The notes below the pieces were generated by a model that saw only the letters and a program-made list of their open reading frames with translations, was not told where the DNA came from and made no database searches. From Branchiostoma floridae (taxonomy: Eukaryota > Chordata > Leptocardii > Amphioxiformes > Branchiostomatidae), in NCBI RefSeq assembly GCF_000003815.2, contig NC_049995.1, forward strand, positions 18,436,864 through 18,500,863: DNA of 64,000 nt, given 5' to 3'. The translations under genes and the position numbers were made by a program. Below are positions 37,324-50,489 of the stretch, piece after piece. Position 1 is the stretch's first letter. Each line of letters starts with the position of its first letter.

Positions 37324-40159
37324 ATGGCAGGTCCGGTACGAGAAAGAGTCACAGATGCCGACAGGCGCCATTTTGATTTTGTGCAAACTTTGCTCCGTAT
37401 TTCCGATGAACTGACAGAAGAGGAAACGGCAAACGTGAAGTTGTTCTGCCTGCATCTGATTCCTGAAGGCCAATCGGAACAACTAAAGCGGGCAGTGGAC
37501 GTTTTCCAAAAGCTTATTAAACTGGACAAAATCGACCAGGAGAATCTCGACTTTCTCGAAGAGATCTTAGAAAGAATCGGCCGACAGGACCTGATTCGGG
37601 ACGTTCTGCGGCGGTTCCAGCCGCCTGACCGAGAGATTCCGGAAAATCCCGAACTGCAGCCGGGAACAAGTCAACAGGGAGCGGATGCAGAAGGTGAGTT
37701 ACGACTAACATGCAAGAAAATTATGGATAAACCTCAAACAACAATTCAATATCAATACAATTTGCTCTTCAACTTGTCTCGTCATAGGAAAAAATTTCTA
37801 TGGAATTTGCTCTCAATCCAACTACTGATAGAAAACATAGGAAACAATACTGCGGACTTGTTTTCAATTGACATAAACAATTTGATACTTTATATTCCAG
37901 GAAATGCAACGTCTAACACCTACGTTGTCGTGAACGGCCAAGTGCGCATGATCCAGGAAACTTTAGATCGCCTTAGAAACCACATAGCAACGTTATCTGG
38001 CACCAGAAGGTCACAGGTCAAGTTCAGAGGTTACAAGAAGCACAAGAGCATCCTGGTGCACTTCTCCATACCGCGGGAGAACACGGCGGTGCTGAGGCAC
38101 ATGGCGGATCACTCCGACCCGAGACTAGTCTACATGGGCGTCAAGTCACTGCAGATCGATGCTGAAGTTCCCATCAAAGTCCAACAGGAGGCGCCGCTGT
38201 ACGGTGAGTCGACTTTGTATTTTTCTTCAGTTTCGAGTTGGTGTTTCAGTTTATGTATTTGGTGCTTTTTTTGGCCACGTTTGCATTTTCTTCCAAGTTA
38301 CATGTAAATGTTTGAGAAATAGGTAAAGGGAAAGAAAAATGACTGTCGTCACATTGTGTAGGTACTTAACAACATGTCAAAGACGTGTCTGATAGACATC
38401 TCTGATAAATTGTCACTAGCTGTCTTTTATACAGAAAATGCCCTGTGTATTCAAAGTGTACTTTCCCTCAATCAGCGTCATCTAGACTGAATAACTGTTG
38501 ATTTGTAAATGTTCTTTCACTTGCCTTTCAGGTGTCAAGAGACAACTGTCGGTCGATGACATCGAAGTGGGATGCAGTACCCGTTCCAAACACCAGAGGG
38601 CGCCCCAGAGCTGGACTCGCCTGTCTGCCCTGAACCTGTTCTCGGACGCCCTGCCGCTCCATCTGCAGGCAGCCGCGAGTCTGGAGTACCAGGGCTTCTC
38701 CTACAGCCTGGTCCGGGCTCTGGTGCAGAAGGACCGGCTCAGAGAACACCAGATGAGGCAGGCCATCCAGAACCTCAGGAACGCAGAGGTGGATTCCAAC
38801 ACGCTCCGTCAGAAGGCAGAGGTGGATTCCAACACGCTCCGTCAGAAGGCAGAGGCGGATTCCAACACGATCATGACTTTGCGCTCCAAGCTCAACATCT
38901 CAGAGAACAGGCTGAAGGAGGCTCTTGAGACGATCGCAGTTCTTGAAGAAAAGCTGCAGCAGGCTCAAGAATACGCAGAAAAAGCCGCGAGGCAGGTGAC
39001 ACCCCACGTGACCGAGTACAGGGGAGAGAAGCCGCCTGGAGGCTGGTCACAGGAGTACAGGGGAGAGAAGCCGCAAGGAGGCTCGTCGAAACAAGTCAAG
39101 AAGGCAGATGAAGAGTCACAGACCCACCTAGCGGATCCTCTAGGTAGCACAGGGAGACCTGAAGATGTGGGCGACAAGGCTGGAGAAGACCCAACTGTAA
39201 AGGAAGAAGACAAAACAGCTGCAATGCAAGACTCTAGCAGTGAGAGCGATGGAAGAGTGGAAGTCCTCGGTACAGAAGCACCCGAGCAAGAGCGACACAC
39301 AGCGAGGACAGCAGGAGCGGCAGCTGGCTCTACTGGGGACTTGAAACAGGGTGTGATCACTTTTGGTGGGAACGGAACACAACCTGGAAAGTTTCTGGAC
39401 CCACGTGGCGTTGTCGTGTCGCCTAGCAACGAGATATTTGTGGCTGATTATAACAACAGGCGAGTCCAAGTCCACAGCACAGAGGGGGTTTACCTGCGCC
39501 ACTTCCAAACAGTTGTACCGGGTACAGGGGATAAGGACATGGAGCCGCATGATGTCTGTATGGACGGTAACGGCACGCTGTGGGTAGTGGGGCGGGGAGA
39601 GACAACCGATCATGTTGTACAGTACAGCACGGACGGGACCGCCATGGCGGGGTTTGACCTGAAGAAGATCGGTTATTCCCGCGGCATTGCAGTGGACATG
39701 CGCACTAACCACATCCTGGTGAGTGATCCAGACCAAGGTGCAGTTCATGTGTTCCGTCCGGACGGCTCCCTGGTGCGGACAGTCCGGTATCCACGGGGTG
39801 AGATGGCAGACCTACGGTGTATCACTGTGGACGGAGAAGGCAACATTCTTGTGTCGGACTGGAAGAGTAACTCTGTGTACGTGAATGACAAGTCCGGGAA
39901 GTTCCTGTTCCAGTTCGGAGGTTGGGAAAGTGGTAAAGGTCAGCTGAGTGGTCCCCACGGCATCTGTACAGACAGCTCTGGCCACATCCTCGTGGCGGAC
40001 TATGGGAACCAGAGGGTTCAGATCTTCACACGTCACGGCGAGTTTGTCCGGACCGTCCGTACAGGGTTTCGGCCGGAATGCCTGGCTGTGGGACCGGAAG
40101 GGCAGCTGGTTGTGACCAGTTGGAATAGCCACACTGTAACTGTATTTCCTAACTACTGA
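37324..40159 (+). CDS. Copy 5: DED - exon B - coiled coil - NHL protein (766 aa)
   Basis: Exons are 37324-37693, 37901-38203 and 38532-40159. The first coding intron (37694-37900) is 207 bases, a multiple of three, and has no in-frame stop. Retention would insert 69 residues between the DED and exon B without changing the frame. The DED carries EGQSEQLKRAVDVFQKLIKL, a variant shared in part with copies 6 and 8. Exon C has two AEVDSNTLRQK-type units, one good and one degraded GEKP unit, and SQT in place of the TQT motif found in other copies. The NHL propeller covers about residues 499-766. An upstream in-frame ATG at 37273 would add 17 residues. Confidence 0.88.
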
Positions 40160-41789
40160 TTGTAGATGAGGTTTATGTTTGAAATGGATTTCATTTTGTT
40201 CCAACTAAACTAAAAATGGACTAACCAATTGGTCAACCAGTTTTCTTATCTACTTCATGATGACTGAGGACCGTATGGGGGCGGGGGGCGGTTCCGACTT
40301 CCAACGACCTTTGACCAATCGCTCAGGCCAGACTCTCGGAAGGTCACGTATTCAAGCAATCGTATCCTACGTATATCAGTTCCCATCTTTTTCGTCAGTC
40401 CTAAAGAAGACCAGAGGACCAAAGTTGTTTTGGAACTCGTTTTGTTCTCCATCTTCATAATAATTAATTCAAGTACATAAATCCGTTCTCATAGTAAATT
40501 TTTGCGATAATTGCTGAATCTTTTCATGGTGTCTGGAAACCACTGGAATAGGTTGCATACGGAAGGGTCGGCAGTAATTTATAATTGTTTTGTAAATAGC
40601 TTGGCAAACTTAAAGGGTTTTGCATGGCTCTGACAATAAATATTAAAGATAAGGACCATATCATATTCTTACAGACTATGGTTTCCCATCATAGCTTAGC
40701 CAATGATATCCATACAGCAGTTGGATATACAATGTGTTATATGTCTTACTGGATATTCTGAATAGATAAATACGGAATAAAGACACAATGTCTAAAGATT
40801 ACACATCAACGGTTTGATTTGAGTTTAGTTGAATTGATTTCAGTATGGTACACCAATAAAATATGCTTTCTTTGTATAAAACTATCGTCGTTCTCTGTGG
40901 TCCCAGTTCACATCTGTGGTCTAATAAATACGAAGTAACGCCAAAAAGAGATTATTACCTGGGTGTCTAACCTAAATCGACGGAATGCGAAGTAACTAAT
41001 GATAAGAAATAGTCATGGTTTAGATCCCCGTGTAACAACCTAGAAAAAAGCCAAATGACTAGCATTGAATAGACATATAAAAGCTCACCACGACCTCTAG
41101 CGGCAAGTTATGAAACTACACACCACTGTAGAAATAACCAATGTAAATTTACCGTATGCAAACAAAGGTCAGGCTTGCAATGACGACCTATGAGGTCCTG
41201 AAAGTATTAAGTAACTTATTAAAACCAATTATCTATTAATATTCAACATCATATCTGGTAAAGCTTGTAACATTGTAGAACATCCTTGTGGCGAGATAAC
41301 AAATTTTGAATGGCAAATTGTCCGCATTTCGGTCCTGTTGTGATAAAAGCGCCGCCATTTTATCTCAAAGCAGATGTTGGGAGGAAAAAGGTCGCCCGCT
41401 GGTTTTAGTCAAAATGTCAGATGCAGCATCTCACCTACCGGATACTGATGGTACTATAAGAATTAGCTTTTCAATAGAATCAAATTCACCTGTTTTGCAA
41501 GTCACAAATGTACGGCGACGCCCACACCAAAACTAAAACTATTTTCGTCACTAGTGGGTCAAACTTCCCAATCAGACTCCAGTGGTCTGAACCAAAGTCC
41601 AACGAATACAGGGTTCGCTACAAACCTGCCACGTTTACTCGTATTTCAGTCAACAGACCGGAGACGCTTATCCCTGTAGCTACAGTACCAGCAGTATCCG
41701 CTAGGCGCGTAACTGCACCTGCCATCCCGACATCACCCAGTGGCCATGGTCAAAGTCTAACGGATACCGAGTGTGTTACCCTACTGCCA
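40160..41789. other. Spacer after copy 5
   Basis: No gene is seen. It holds the 3' flank, the poly(A) block and, from about 41300, the conserved upstream of a type 1 promoter (CAGTATCCGCTAGG, CAGTGGCCATGGTCAAAG). Confidence 0.6.
40855..40860 (+). promoter_or_regulatory. Poly(A) signal, copy 5
   Basis: AATAAA about 700 bases after the stop in the shared 3' block, followed by GTTCTCTGTGG. Confidence 0.55.
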
Positions 41790-41903
41790 CGTTTACTGGT
41801 ATATTAGTCCCTAGACAGGAGACATCTAAGAAAGTTTGTCTTGAAGAATCAGACTGACGCTGGTTACACCTTAAGGAGTTTGTCTTACCGTCACGTCACA
41901 CAG
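41790..41903 (+). promoter_or_regulatory. Copy 6 distal first exon, type 1
   Basis: TATATTA at 41800-41806 precedes the type 1 leader, whose donor CACACAG|GTGAGT is at 41903/41904. Confidence 0.65.
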
Positions 41904-42251
41904 GTGAGTTTTTAAACCTGCTTCACTACAGGTGAGAAACGTTTGACGTGGCGATTCAGCCTGGCGGCCATTTTAGGTCAACTACTTCAGACTACTTTTT
42001 TTCCACCTTGAGACTTACATTGCTCTTTTTGTGGTGAATCCTGTATAAATGGAAATAAGAAAAAGTTTAAGGAATTCGTTCATGTATATTAGATGACAGA
42101 AAGTGACCAAATAAATGCCTTCTAAGTTACTTTGAATGGGTAGGCGGGTAGGATATTTTGAATTACAATTTTATGGTATTCACAGTTGCACTTTAGATAT
42201 CTTAATCATGATCATGTGAATAGCATAATGATCATTTAAGTGTCCCATTGT

Positions 42252-43228
42252 GGCAAGGACCTATCAGTCCTATCAGTGTCCTGATCTCTGCCCGCCCCTC
42301 CCGCCTCGGCACGTCCGCGTGACGTGTTAATGATTGACGGACAGAACAAACTCTCCGGAGTGGTCTGTGCTGACGTCACGGTGGGGGCAAGGCACTGGGA
42401 GATGTAAACAATTAAATCACGAGTATGAATTAGGCTTAGGGAGGATTCAACGGTGCTTACTCCACAGATGTTAACGTTGGTACTTAAAAAAGGAGTATTG
42501 TTTAGATGTTAATGTTCAAAGAAACTTAACCCCAGCGTTGGTGACAGTATAATAGTCACATATATTGGTTTACCGGTTTACTGGATACCTTTAGCTCATA
42601 TATATGCCTTCTATATGCAATCATCTAATGTTTGCAGAATTAGATGACTGGGTGTGTCAAACAGTAGTTTTACACCTTCAGTTTCAATAATCTATGTTCT
42701 ATTAACATGTAAATATGTTATTTGTGGCACAAGGATCTATCAGTGTCCTGATCTCTGCCCCGCCCCTCGGCACGTCCGCGTGACGTGTTAATGATTGATG
42801 GACAGAACAAACTCTCGGGAGTGGTCTGAGCTGACGTCACGGCGAGGGTAAGGTACTCGGAGATTCACAAACAACTACAGTACAAGTTCCAACTGGGCTG
42901 GGTGTGTATTGAATGCTGCTCAGTCCCAAGTCGTTAACGCTGTTACTTTGATATGATTACAGTAGAATGCACATTTCTCAGATATCCAGAAAGAAGACAG
43001 TAAGCTTGTACAAGTTTTGAACTGCGTACGCGCAGGGTCAAAGGTTAGGGCCCCTGACCTGTAATCATGAGTTCTTGTGTTGTTGAGACACATGTCGAGA
43101 CGTGCTTCATTTAGGTCCCGGGGCCTTCAACTCTTATGAATTATCCACAATGCGTGACTGTGAATGCAAATTTCAAAATGCAAGTACTTTATTCTTTATC
43201 ATTGTACCCTGCGCAGATTGCTATAAAG
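42252..43228 (+). promoter_or_regulatory. Copy 6 proximal region: two CRE-like blocks and TATAAAG
   Basis: TGACGTCA occurs at 42371-42378 and 42832-42839, and TATAAAG at 43222-43228, 118 bases before the ATG. The two blocks are 461 bases apart. Confidence 0.65.
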
Positions 43229-43339
43229 CTTTGTGGCTATCATCCAGTAGTTATATGTATACCTTACCTACTAGTACTTAGACGTACAATGTGTGCAGAA
43301 TATGATGAGTTCAGTGATGTTTTATCGTCTGTTTTTAGG

Positions 43340-46315
43340 ATGGCAGGTCCTGTTCGAGAAAGAGTCACAGATGCCGACAGGCGCCATTTTGATTTTGTGC
43401 AAACTTTGCTCCGTATTTCCGATGAACTCACAGAAGAGGAAACGGCAAACGTGAAGTTGTTCTGCCTGCATCTGATTCCTAAAGGCCAGGCGGCACAACT
43501 GAAGCGGGCCGTGGACGTTTTTCAAAAGCTGATGGAACTGGACAAAATAGACCAGGAGAATCTCGACTTTCTCAAAGAGATCTTGGAAAGAATCGGTCGA
43601 CAGGACCTGATTCAGAATGTTCTGCGAAGTTTCCAACCACCTGACCGAGAGATTCCGGAAAATCCGGAACTCCAGCCGCCTGGCCGAGGAATTCCGGAAA
43701 ATCCCGAACTCCAGTCACCTAGCCGAGAAATTCCGGAAAATCCCGAACTCCAGCCGCCTGACCGAGAGGATCCGGAAAATTCCGAACTCCAGCCGGGGAC
43801 AAGTCAAGAGGGGGCATATGCAGAAAGTGAGTGAGCGGAAATCACCTAAAACAAATAAAATGTATCTGCACAATCTATCCTACACTTAATTCGTCCAAAA
43901 TTACTTTGACTTAATACATATTGTTCATAATTTTCAAATCTGTAGAGACCTTTCTGTAGATTTATATTTCATTGAGCATAAACAAATCATTTACTGATTG
44001 TTGCAGGAAACGCCTACTTGGTTGTGCACGGTGAAGTGCGCATGATCCAGGAAAATCTCGATCGTCTGAGAAACCGCCTAGCAATGTTATCTGGGACCAG
44101 AAGGTCACAGGTCAAGTTCAGAGGTTACAAGAAGCACAAGAGCATCCTGGTGCACTTCTCCATACCGCGGGAGAACACGGCGGTGCTGAGGCACATGGCG
44201 GATCACTCCGACCCGAGACTTGTCTACATGGGCGTCAAGTCACTGCAGATCGATGCTGAAGTTCCTATCAAAGTCCAACAGGGGGCGCCGTTGTACGGTG
44301 AGTCGACTTCTTTTGGTACTTTCTTTGGCAATTCAAGACTTTTGCTGGAGTTGACTTCTTTTAGTCTTCATATGTACTCTGTGTAATTTAGAATTTTGCA
44401 GGTCAATCAAAGAATATCGATGTTATGTGAGTTAATTTTTCTGTTTTAGAAGCACTATCAAAGACTAGAAATTTTGATAGAAACAGAATCTCCACGTGTT
44501 GAAAAACTTAGCAGTCCATTAAATTCCAGTAATTTCCGACCTTCTACAATAGGACTGAAACTGACATTAATTGCATGTTCATCAATAGCTATAAAGATTG
44601 TATACTTGGACAAGCAGGTGATGTACGTGATGCCATGACCTACCCTATGTTTCATGATGTCATATATTTTTCACTGATGTGTTTCAGATGTCAAGAGACA
44701 ACTGGCTGTTGATGACATCGAGGTGGGATGCAGTACCCGGAACAAACGCCAGAGGGCGCCCCAGAGCTGGACCCGCCTGTCCGCCCTGAACCTGTTCTCG
44801 GACGCCCTGCCGCTCCATCTGCAGGCAGCCGCGAGTCTGGAGTATCAGGGCTTCTCCTACAGCCTGGTCCGGGCTCTGGTGCAGAAGGACCGGCTCAGAG
44901 AACACCAGATGAGGCAGGCCATCCAGAACCTCAGGAACGCAGAGGTGGATTCCAACACGCTCCGTCAGAAGGCAGAGGTGGATTCCAACACGCTCCGTCA
45001 GAAGGCAGAGGTGGATTCCAACACGATCATGACTTTGCGCTCCAAGCTCAACATCACAGAGAACAGGCTGAAGGAGGCTCTTGAGACGATCGCAGTTCTT
45101 GAAGAAAAGCTGCAGCAGGCTCAAGAATACGCAGTGAAAGCCGCCAGCAGCCAGCAGGTGACATCTTACGTGACGGAGTACAGGGGAGAGAAGCCGCCTG
45201 GAGGCTGGCCACAGGAGCACAGGGGAGAGAAGCCGCCTGGAGGCTGGTCGGAACAGGTCGAGAGGGCAGATTCAGCTACACAGACACACCTAACGGATCC
45301 TGTTGATACTACAGGGATACCTGGAGATGTGGGCGACAAGGTTGGAGCAGACCCGACTGTTAAGGAAGAAGACGGGAAAACTCCAAGACAAGACTCTGGC
45401 AGTGGGAGCAATGGAAAAGAGGATGTTCTCGGTACAGAGGCACCCGAGCAAGAGCGACAAACAGCGGGGACAGGGGGAGCGGCAACCGGCTCTACTGGGG
45501 ACTGGAAACAGCGTGCGATCACTTTTGGTGGGAAAGGTTCAGAACCTGGAAAGTTTTCTTACCCATGTGGTGTTTTGGTGTCGCCTAGCAACGACATATT
45601 CGTAGCTGATATAGACAACAGGCGAGTCCAAGTCCACAGCACGGAGGGGGTTTACCTGCGCCACTTCCCAACAGTTGTACCGGGTACAGGGGATAAGGTC
45701 ATGTACCCATATGATGTTTGTATGGACGGTAACGGCACGCTGTGGGTAGTGGGGCGGGGAGAGACAGCTGAGCATGTTGTACAGTACAGCACGGACGGGA
45801 CCGCCATGGCGGGGTTTGACCTGAAGAATAGCTCTTATTACCGTGGTATAGCAGTGGACATGCGCACTAACCACATCCTGGTGACTGATCGAGACCAAGG
45901 TGAAGTTCAGGTGTTCCGTCCGGACGGCTCCCTGGTGCGGACAGTCCGGCATCCACTGGGTGAGATGACATGCCCACATTACGTCACTTTGGACGGGGAG
46001 GGGAACATTCTTGTGTCGGACTGGAGAAGTAACTATGTCTACGTGTATGACGAGTCCGGGAAGATCCTGTTCCAGTTTGGAGGTTTGGGAAGTGGTAAAG
46101 TGAGTGGTCCCGCAGGCATCTGTACAGACAGCTCGGGTCACATCCTCGTGGCGGACTCTGTGAACGAGAGGATTCAGATCTTCACACGTCACGGCAGGTT
46201 TGTCCGTACCGTCCGTACTGGATTTAAGCCGGAAGGCCTGGCTGTGGGACCGGAAGGGCAGCTGGTTGTGACCAGTTGGTTTAACAACTCTGTGACTGTA
46301 TTTCCTGACTACTGA
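43340..46315 (+). CDS. Copy 6: DED - exon B - coiled coil - NHL protein (801 aa)
   Basis: Exons are 43340-43826, 44007-44297 and 44688-46315. The DED exon ends GCAGAAA|GTGAG, so the split codon is AGA (Arg) instead of GGA (Gly). The tail has four 13-residue PENPELQ units. Exon B is 291 bases, not 303, lacking four residues near its start (RNAYLVVHGEVRM), a deletion shared with copy 7. Exon C has two AEVDSNTLRQK units, a small insertion (ASSQQ) at the end of the coiled coil, two GEKPPGGW units, an intact TQT and NHL blades from about residue 536. Between blades 4 and 5 two residues are missing (GSGKVSGP). An in-frame ATG at 43289 would add 17 residues. Confidence 0.88.
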
Positions 46316-47123
46316 TCAGAAAAGTTCATTTTGTTCCAACATAAACAGAATTGACTTACTAATTAGTCAACGAGTTCTCCATGTCTACTTTACTATGATT
46401 CAGGAACGGATAGACGGGCGGAGGTGATACCAACTTCTAACGGCCTTTGACCAAACACTTGTGAAGATCACGTGTTGTTCTACCATATCTGTTACCATCG
46501 TCAGTCATCCTGAAGAAGAAAAGAGGATTCGGTAATTTCCGAAAGCTCGTTTTGATATCCATTTTCATAATGCTTTATTATTAAGTATACATTTTCTTTC
46601 ATTTTATTATGTGAAATCCATGCTCATATTATATTTTGCGACAGTTGCTGAATCTTCTAATGGTGTCTGGAAACCATGGCAACATGTCGGATAGGTAAAA
46701 GTCACCAGCAGACGAAGATGCTGACAGAACAATAATTCATTTATTGATTATTGCTTGTAAATAGATTTGCAAACTCAACTGATCTTTAGTGGCCTTGGAT
46801 CCCAGTAACTTTGAGATTGAAGATAAGGAGAATGCCAGTTTCCTTATACCAAGACTGCTGTGACGTCATGACTAAGCCGATGATAACGAGTATCCAAACA
46901 GCGGTTTACCCATATAATGGGACACGATACGTGATATGATTCACCTGTAACATCCCCATGTATTATCAGATGAACCATTAGATTACATAGTCTACATCAT
47001 ATATAAATATTGCACATGATATCTAGAGATACCACGTCTCTGTTACAAACGCTACGAATTGAATTGAATTGAACTGAATTGAATTGTAATCTGTGAGATA
47101 CCATGCATGGTTAGCTTCTCACC

Positions 47124-47129
47124 AATAAA
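47124..47129 (+). promoter_or_regulatory. Poly(A) signal, copy 6
   Basis: AATAAA about 810 bases after the stop in the shared 3' block. Confidence 0.55.
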
Positions 47130-47651
47130 AGTCTTGCTTTAGTTTAGTGAAATGATAATGGTTCTTTGAAGTCTAACTTAGGATTATTTCCAAGCATGCT
47201 TTTGTTCCCTGTATAACATTATACAAAACGTATATGTTCATACACATAAAAAAACTCACAATGACTTCTAGTGGCAAGTGCTAAAACTTCATACCTACTG
47301 TAGAACTCAACAATACGATTCTACAGTACAACGTTAACAACGCGGGATGGACTTGCAATGACTACTGACTTTCATTCGATACTTGATACTCTTCTCATCA
47401 GTCATTTTACTAGTAATATCAAAAGAAATTTCACCAAAATAGCCTATATTTATTTCATCTACATGCATACTGGTTTTGAATTACGTATAACTTTAAAGTA
47501 CAGAGCACAAGGAAAGTGGAATAAAGATTATCGGAGTCATCTTACAAAGATGTCTCCATTGTATCGTTAACTGGATATAATCGAGTATCAGGACACCTCA
47601 GCACAGCAGTTGTGTTGGATTCTTCAGCAATCTTTACTCAGGCCTTAATGT

Positions 47652-47930
47652 AACATGAGCCTGACATGCACTATTGTGCCTTACGCCTCAAGGTAACATG
47701 AGCCTGACATGCACTATTGTGCCTTACGCCTCAAGGTAACATGAGCCTGACATGCACTATTGTGCCTTACGCCTCAAGGTAACATGAGCCTGACATGCAT
47801 TATTGTGCATTACGCCTCAATGTAACATGAGCCTGAGATGCACTATTTTGCCTTACGCCTCAAGGTAACATGAGCCTGACATGCACTGTTGTGCCTTACG
47901 CCTCAAGGTAACATGAGCCTGACATGCATA
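47652..47930. repeat. 43-bp tandem repeat, about 6.5 units
   Basis: The unit contains AACATGAGCCTGACATGCAC and CCTTACGCCTCAAGGT. Single-unit versions lie at the matching places near 23120 and 33960, so this array grew locally upstream of copy 7. There are no spacers between units. Confidence 0.92.
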
Positions 47931-48289
47931 AAGTAACATGAACAGTGGTATTGATGCCTGTCCGCCATGACAGTCAGACTAAAACAGACAACGCCTTCTT
48001 TGTCTTCTTTACATTCTTTTGGCTGAAATTGTTTTACCGACGTCTCTCTGAGGTTATTAGATTCATTCCTATATACATGTATAACCATAGCAATTTAAAT
48101 TTACAGCAAGATACCTTGGGCAACGTCCTAAAGCTCACAAGGCCAGTCCAACGATACATGGCTGACATGCAGGAGCTAATCACAGTTTCCATAGAATTGT
48201 GCTTTTTTGGCGTTGCAGGAATGACTACTGACTCCTGTGCATGTTTCCAGCACTACCATAGCGTACGGAAGCCAAGTTGGTTTTACTCC

Positions 48290-48543
48290 CGTCGGCCTTT
48301 GCGCGTGTAATCTACCTGTGACAGGAACTCGGAAGTACAGCAGCAACTGAAGCGCGTCGCGCGGACTACCGTGTAGTTGTCACTACGAGTCTTTCCAAAG
48401 ATATCAACATTGTTAGTGTGCGGTTATTGTGAGTCCTCTGTCAACAGACCGAGTACACAGTTAAGTGCACAAACAGATTTCAGCAGAAACTTGCGGCTTG
48501 TACGTTGCACCTAAAGGCGTTCTTCTTACCATTCTTCACACAG
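48290..48543 (+). promoter_or_regulatory. Copy 7 distal first exon, type 2
   Basis: The type 2 leader (GAAGCGCGTCGCGCGGACT inside) ends at the donor CACACAG|GTGAGA at 48543/48544. It is the partner of the copy 4 type 2 exon. Confidence 0.6.
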
Positions 48544-50099
48544 GTGAGATTTCACACCTGCTTTACCTCACGCTTCGTGACTTCGCATGTCAGCAAGGAG
48601 GTCGTTTTAGCTCAAAGGTTCTAAACACTCTATGGTATCTTGACACTTAAATCGTTCTGCATGTGCTTTAAAAGGGCGATTGACCTCTTGTATCAAAGGA
48701 AATCATAGGAATTTTCAAGAAGTTCTCATGTTATTGGATGGTATACAGGCATCTGCTATTCTTAAACATGGATATATTCTTAGCCACACTCTCCATTAAG
48801 GGGTAGACCGGTCGGTAGGTATGCACAGTTACACTTTTAATATTCTTCTTAATGGGAATAAGAAGTTATAAACATTAAACATTAAACAATATGTTATTGG
48901 TGGCACTGAGGGTCTACGGGTGCCATAAACAATGTCCCCACCCCTCGCCACGCCTGTGTGACTTGTCACCGGTGCTGAACAGCACAAACATTACGAAGTC
49001 GGGAGCTAATAATGGCGACATATTTGTCTTTGGGGCTACACTGCTGGGCATGTCAAACTGCAGTTTTACGCCTGCAATTTGAATAATTTAATTCATCATG
49101 AAAAATTAAGCTGATGAACGTTTAAGTATACCTGTTAGTATGTTATATGTGGCAAGGACATATCAGTCTCCTGATCCACGCTCCGTCCCTTGGCACGTCC
49201 GTGACTTGGTCATGGTTGATGGACAAAACAAACTATCAACAGTCGGGTTGTGGCGTCATGGGGCCATAGTGCTCGGAGACTCACAAAGAGCTACATTACA
49301 TCTTACTGTTGACTGATCGGGCTAAGTCCACGAAATGTAACATTGGGAACATTACTCAACATAATTTACAGTACAGTGTAATGTCCCTTTGTCATGTATT
49401 CAGAGGGGACACAATAAGCTAAATCATGGTTTAAACTGTGCAAGGTCGAACGTAAAGGTCCCTGGCTAAAGTTTTTTTATGCCATTTCCATACGTGTTTG
49501 TTAATGTTACCCCCTAGAGTTCCGCGAACACATACCTTTGCCAAATGAACAAGGGTTTTCATGATGCGTGCCCATTTTTGTGACATTATGAATAGTTATG
49601 ATGGTTTTCTCCTATCATGAAGATCCATTCATAGCATCTCGATCTATGCTGTTGACCTGCATGCACACTGACTGCACATCTTATAGTGCCGCCATTTAAT
49701 CTTCAAGCAGATGTTGGAAAGAAATATTTGGGCCGCTGGCATATGTCTGGATACAACTTCAAAGCAGCTGGTACTGCTGATATTACAGTGATTTTACAAA
49801 TCACATTTTAAGGCGACGCCCTATTTGTATTAAAGGAAACGCTAGCTTATTGTATCCCGAACTGTTTTCGTCACTAGCGGGTCAAACCCAGCTATGCAAT
49901 CAGACTCCAGCGGTCGGGACCAAAGTCCAGCGGATACAGATTTCGCTACAAACCTGCCACGTTCCCTCGTATTTCAGTCAACAGGCCAGAGACGGTGATA
50001 CCTGTAGTACCGGCAGTATCCGCTAGGTGCGTAACTGCACCTGCCATTCCGACACCCCCCAGTGGCCATGATCAAAGTCTAACAGGTACAGAGTTGGTT

Positions 50100-50225
50100 T
50101 CCCACCTGCCATGTTTATTGGTATATCGGACCCCAGACAGGAGACGTCTAAGGAAGTTTGTCTTGAAGAATCAGACCAACCCTGGTTACATCTTAAGGAG
50201 TTTGCCTTACCGTCACGTCACACAG
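50100..50225 (+). promoter_or_regulatory. Copy 7 distal first exon, type 1
   Basis: A TATATC stretch is followed by the type 1 leader and the donor CACACAG|GTGAGT at 50225/50226. Copy 7 thus has both leader types, like copy 4. Confidence 0.62.
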
Positions 50226-50489
50226 GTGAGTTTGTAAACCTGCTTCACTACAGGTGAGGAACGTTTGACGTGGCACTTCAGCTAGGAGGCCAATTTGTTC
50301 ATGTATATATAGCCTGATGCTGAACCTGACAGAAAGTGACCACATAAATGTCCTGTAAGTTACTTTGAATGGTAAGGCGGGTAGGATAGGTTTAGATTAA
50401 ATTTTATGATATTCACAGTCGCACTTCAGATATGTTTGTTACTGTGAATAGGATAATGATCATGTACAATAGTAAGGGTCTCATTGTGG

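Larger units (their letters stand above)
46316..48289. other. Spacer after copy 6
   Basis: No gene is seen. It contains the copy 6 3' flank, the poly(A) block, the 43-bp array and, from about 47220, sequence collinear with 22700 onward. Confidence 0.6.

Noticed and set aside
47652-47930. CRISPR-like look of the 43-bp array
   Set aside because: Units abut with no unique spacers and the setting is animal DNA; it is a plain tandem repeat.
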